Source: Candidatus Limnocylindrales bacterium (lineage in GTDB: Bacteria; Moduliflexota; Moduliflexia; Moduliflexales; JAUQPW01). From it: DNA of 64,000 bases. Below the pieces are notes generated by a model. The model was given only the letters and a program-made list of their open reading frames with translations, made no database searches and had not been told where the DNA came from. How positions within the stretch are numbered: the stretch's first letter is position 1; each line of letters opens with the position of its first letter. Positions 61,082 to 64,000 of the stretch are shown piece after piece. The translations under genes and the position numbers were made by a program. The DNA is taken from the NCBI GenBank assembly GCA_035559535.1, contig DATMBG010000036.1, forward strand, positions 104,747 through 168,746, written 5' to 3'.

Positions 61082-64000
61082 TTACCTTATTCCGGTAAAG
61101 TTTACGACCATATCCGTCATTAAATCGGCTAAAGGCTGAGTTCTAGGATTAAACAGGTACCTTTCTTTAGATGGCGTCAGGGTATAGTCCCCACCCTGGG
61201 TCAGACCTTCAAACCTATAGTTTCCATATCTATCGGTTTGAGTGGTCTTAACTTGCGTTCCACTGAGGGTTATACTAACCCCTTTGATAGCTCTACCCAG
61301 CATGTCTTTTACCTGGCCTGAGATGGTCACAGACTTTAAGGTAAAGGTTGTATTTGAAGCTGGAACTGGTGCAGGGGTGAGGGTGGAAGCCAGCTTATTG
61401 AAAAGGATGTGCCAGCTTCCATCTTTGGGTCGCCAAACTGCTATATCGGCCTTCTTATCCCCATCATAATCTCTAGGTACCGGAATATCTTGGGATAGCC
61501 CATAGGGTGTTATTTTAATTCCGCCGGTGGATAAGAGAATGTACCAGGTTCCCGTACTGGGGCGCCAAACCGCCATATCGGCCCTTCCATCCCCATCATA
61601 ATCTGCAGGTACCGGAATATCTCCGTTCTGTCCCCATATCACTCTTATTATATCTCCTCCATGGGACGGTATGACAGCCCATCCACCTGTAGAAGGTCTA
61701 AAGATAGCCATATCGGCAATTCCGTCTCCATCATAGTCACCTGGAACTGGAATATCTGAAGAACTTCCAAATTTCTGGATCAGGGATTTACCTGAGGATC
61801 TCAAAATGTACCAGGTTCCCTGGGAAGGTCGGAAAACTGCAAAATCCGCTCTTCCATCCCCATCATAATCTTCAGGTACCGGTTTATCGCCAGATGTTCC
61901 CCAGGTTTGGATGATAGGATTACCGGTGCTAAGGGCTACATACCAATTTCCTTCCGTGGATCTCCATCCGGCAACATCCGCTTTTTTATCTCCATCGTAA
62001 TCTTCAGGTACCGGTTTATCGCCAGATGTTCCCCAGGTCAGGGAAAGCTCATTGGAGTCAGAAGCTGGCGTTGGAATCGGCGTTGGAGTCGAAGCAGGTT
62101 TAGGAGTCGGGGTTGGGGTCGCAGTTGGAACAGATTTAGGCTTCTCAATTGGGGTTGCAGTCGGCTTAGGTGTGGGCGTTGGAGTTGAAGCAGGTTTAGG
62201 AGTCGGCGTCGGGGTCGGTGTCGAACTAGAAACAGGAGTTGGAGATGGAGGAACAGTCCCTAATACGGTTGGTGAACCACCATTTTCAAAAATAGCATAG
62301 GTATATTGCAATTCGCCTTTATTATAGCCGAGATAGAAATTACCTGATGAGGAGTCGAAGATCGTATCGATGAAATGCCCAACTTGAGTATCACTTGCAG
62401 CCCGTTTTACGGGTTCTCCGTAAATACCTTTTGTACCACGATTAAAGAAGTATTTTGCCCGGTCGTAGAGTGTACGATCACCGGTATATTTATATCCACG
62501 CACTAATATATTCACCAGAGATTCTGTATAGACAGGATCCCAGAATGTAACCGGCGTTTGTGCAGAATATTTTTGCCAGGATTGACCATTTTTTACTCCA
62601 AACCAGCTTGAGGTATATTGATAGACCGGATCAAGTCCATATTTATCAACGAACCGTGCCATGGCGATCATGCGATTCCTAAGTTCCGCTCGCCCTGTGG
62701 TTCGATAGGCGTGCTCGAAGGCTTCACCTAATATACCAAGTGAAAATGAAGACTGCATCCGCACACCGCTGGCATAGGTACCTGCTCCTGCCACATAATC
62801 CGTCTGCCAATCTCCTACAAAATACATACCGTAATTAGAGTCCCAATCAGGGGATTGTAACCAAAGATCGATGAGCTTATCACGTAAATCGATCCAACGT
62901 TGTTTTTTGGTAACCTCTGCAAGACGGGTGATAAGGAGTAAATGCCGTGCAGGTTGCCGGGCCCCATAGTATGACATACTAAATTGTCCTGGCACCGGAT
63001 AATTGTTGTTGACTCTCTTACTCCAGATGGCTTCAATATCTGCACCAATACTTTCTGCTGTAGTCAGTGCCTTTGTATCACCTGTATATTCGTACCAGGC
63101 AAGTAATCCCCATCCATAGGCATGATCCAACCCAAACGCATCACGATCATAACAATAGGTTGTATAATAATCACCTGGACACGTTAACATCACATTCTCA
63201 AAATAATTCGCCCAGGCAGTTGCCCGATCTAAATATCCTTTTTGCCCGGTGCGACGATACATCATGAGGTAGGTCCATAAATCATCTCCCTCCGTCTCTC
63301 CATGAATATCCGGGTCACTCACAACATAAGTAGAGTCTGAAGGGAAGTTCGGCTCCTGGGAAGTATTCCAGGTCCATCCCCATGATCGGTAAGTGTTTTT
63401 CTCATCCTGTAGTGACGGCATAAGAACTCCGCCTATCTGGGTTGATCCAGAAGAGGGTGGTGGAGTAGAAGAAGGAGTAGAGGTAGGAGTAGGAGTTGGG
63501 GTGGGAAGAACTGTAGCTGTAAGGGTCATAAAGGTCTGGTCGGTGGACACTGCCAGGTTCCCTGCGGCATCAGCAGAACTTACCCGATAGTGGTAAAGGG
63601 TGTTAGCATTGAGGCCGGAGAGGGTAACCGAGTGGCTGGTCAGGAGTGTGGAGTTGAGAGGAGTAGAATTTCCATAGCTGGTGGTAGGCCCATATTCTAC
63701 TTTCGTGGTAGAAGGAGTATTTGTGGTCCATGAAATGGTAGCTGAATTTGCGGTAATGGAGGAAACGAGGATATTCGAGATTATGGGAGCCGATGTAGAA
63801 GGAGTACCCCCTCCATAGCGGTAAGCCCAGGTACGTCTACCTGAAGCAGAATCTGCAAGAAAAATAAATACGTTATCTACCGGATCATAATCCAGTGCAT
63901 GAAAAGCCAAAGTACCCACAGAACTCCCAGCAGGTTGGGTTTGCATAATTCGACTTGCCCAGGTCTTGGTAAGGGGATTGTAGGCATAGAAGACTCCGTT
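61082..64000 (-). CDS. Large multidomain secreted protein (FN3, alpha/alpha domain, FG-GAP repeats, carboxypeptidase-regulatory-like domain), 5' part missing
   Basis: The frame is open to the window edge; 972 residues are visible and ATG 63946 is probably internal because upstream codons read as protein (YAYNPLTKTW). In order: end of a beta-propeller-like part; a fibronectin type III domain (ISNILVSSITANSATISWTT); a Pro/Thr linker of TPTPTP type; a region of about 370 residues rich in Trp and Tyr that looks like an alpha/alpha toroid of the glycosidase/lyase/epimerase kind; a long PTPTPKPASTP linker; five FG-GAP-like repeats with IPVPGDYDGDGIADMAIFRP, each with a calcium-type DxDxDxxAD motif; and a C-terminal carboxypeptidase-regulatory-like domain. 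No PEP-CTERM signal is at its C-terminus. It is likely an extracellular, glycan-binding or glycan-cleaving protein. Confidence 0.8.
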   Translation of the reverse strand, partial: NGVFYAYNPLTKTWASRIMQTQPAGSSVGTLAFHALDYDPVDNVFIFLADSASGRRTWAYRYGGGTPSTSAPIISNILVSSITANSATISWTTNTPSTTKVEYGPTTSYGNSTPLNSTLLTSHSVTLSGLNANTLYHYRVSSADAAGNLAVSTDQTFMTLTATVLPTPTPTPTSTPSSTPPPSSGSTQIGGVLMPSLQDEKNTYRSWGWTWNTSQEPNFPSDSTYVVSDPDIHGETEGDDLWTYLMMYRRTGQKGYLDRATAWANYFENVMLTCPGDYYTTYCYDRDAFGLDHAYGWGLLAWYEYTGDTKALTTAESIGADIEAIWSKRVNNNYPVPGQFSMSYYGARQPARHLLLITRLAEVTKKQRWIDLRDKLIDLWLQSPDWDSNYGMYFVGDWQTDYVAGAGTYASGVRMQSSFSLGILGEAFEHAYRTTGRAELRNRMIAMARFVDKYGLDPVYQYTSSWFGVKNGQSWQKYSAQTPVTFWDPVYTESLVNILVRGYKYTGDRTLYDRAKYFFNRGTKGIYGEPVKRAASDTQVGHFIDTIFDSSSGNFYLGYNKGELQYTYAIFENGGSPTVLGTVPPSPTPVSSSTPTPTPTPKPASTPTPTPKPTATPIEKPKSVPTATPTPTPKPASTPTPIPTPASDSNELSLTWGTSGDKPVPEDYDGDKKADVAGWRSTEGNWYVALSTGNPIIQTWGTSGDKPVPEDYDGDGRADFAVFRPSQGTWYILRSSGKSLIQKFGSSSDIPVPGDYDGDGIADMAIFRPSTGGWAVIPSHGGDIIRVIWGQNGDIPVPADYDGDGRADMAVWRPSTGTWYILLSTGGIKITPYGLSQDIPVPRDYDGDKKADIAVWRPKDGSWHILFNKLASTLTPAPVPASNTTFTLKSVTISGQVKDMLGRAIKGVSITLSGTQVKTTQTDRYGNYRFEGLTQGGDYTLTPSKERYLFNPRTQPLADLMTDMVVNFTGIR

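Overview
The window comes from a Gram-negative-type bacterium of mid-range G+C that carries a Pup-proteasome (prcB, prcA, pafA) outside the classical actinobacterial setting, together with an exosortase/PEP-CTERM sorting system, outer-membrane polysaccharide export and a membrane-anchored sigma-54 two-component pair. Pup-proteasomes with these companions are known from a few deep-branching phyla (for example Nitrospirota and Methylomirabilota relatives). The sequence alone does not settle the phylum. No rRNA, tRNA, CRISPR array, prophage or intact insertion sequence was seen.

Layout. 1-2.7 kb: the end of prcB, then prcA and pafA. 2.8-13.5 kb: housekeeping genes: an alkaline-phosphatase-superfamily hydrolase; a leftward DUF4177/DUF89/TauE operon; a leftward operon of TrpB2 with the E1-beta, E1-alpha and E2 subunits of a 2-oxoacid dehydrogenase; a DapA-like aldolase with release factor 1. 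14.1-22.9 kb: a TPR-FtsY fusion, a NAD-kinase-like protein, a 5'-nucleotidase-type phosphatase, a pseudouridine synthase and a chemoreceptor. 23.7-39.4 kb: one long rightward glycan operon (polyprenol-phosphate sugar synthase, DUF2723 membrane protein, methyltransferase, four GT2-type enzymes, radical SAM/SPASM protein, epimerase, HEAT protein, Wzm/Wzt-type ABC exporter, and a 1264-residue GT2 + methyltransferase + deacetylase protein). 39.4-44.2 kb: a leftward group of three GT2 enzymes and a methyltransferase. 44.7-58.7 kb: PEP-CTERM machinery (exosortase, EpsI, PrsT-like TPR lipoprotein, one PEP-CTERM substrate, EpsE-like export protein, GT4 enzyme, PrsR, PrsK). 59.3-64 kb: a GT2-methyltransferase fusion and a large multidomain secreted protein cut by the window edge.

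How it fits together. PrsK (sensor) and PrsR (sigma-54 activator) would drive exopolysaccharide and PEP-CTERM genes. I find four -24/-12 sigma-54-type sites, placed before the glycan operon, the leftward GT group, the exosortase and the PEP-CTERM gene. A motif TGTAAA-N5-YCGAC occurs three times between prsT and the PEP-CTERM gene and once before the glycan operon, and is a candidate PrsR binding site. The sugar chain would be built on a polyprenyl carrier, exported by the ABC transporter and the EpsE-type channel, while exosortase processes the PEP-CTERM protein.

The most unusual content is (1) a pair of short palindromic MITE-like elements with about 15-18 bp terminal inverted repeats, 9-bp target-site duplications and a central loop in opposite orientations in the two copies; (2) a family of G-rich hairpins with a conserved leader and loop, and a four-helix-bundle (S23/Avd-like) gene enclosed by similar G-rich inverted repeats; (3) an apparently unnamed module of about 60 residues found six times in five glycosyltransferases; (4) the TPR-FtsY fusion; and (5) the putative PrsR/sigma-54 regulon.
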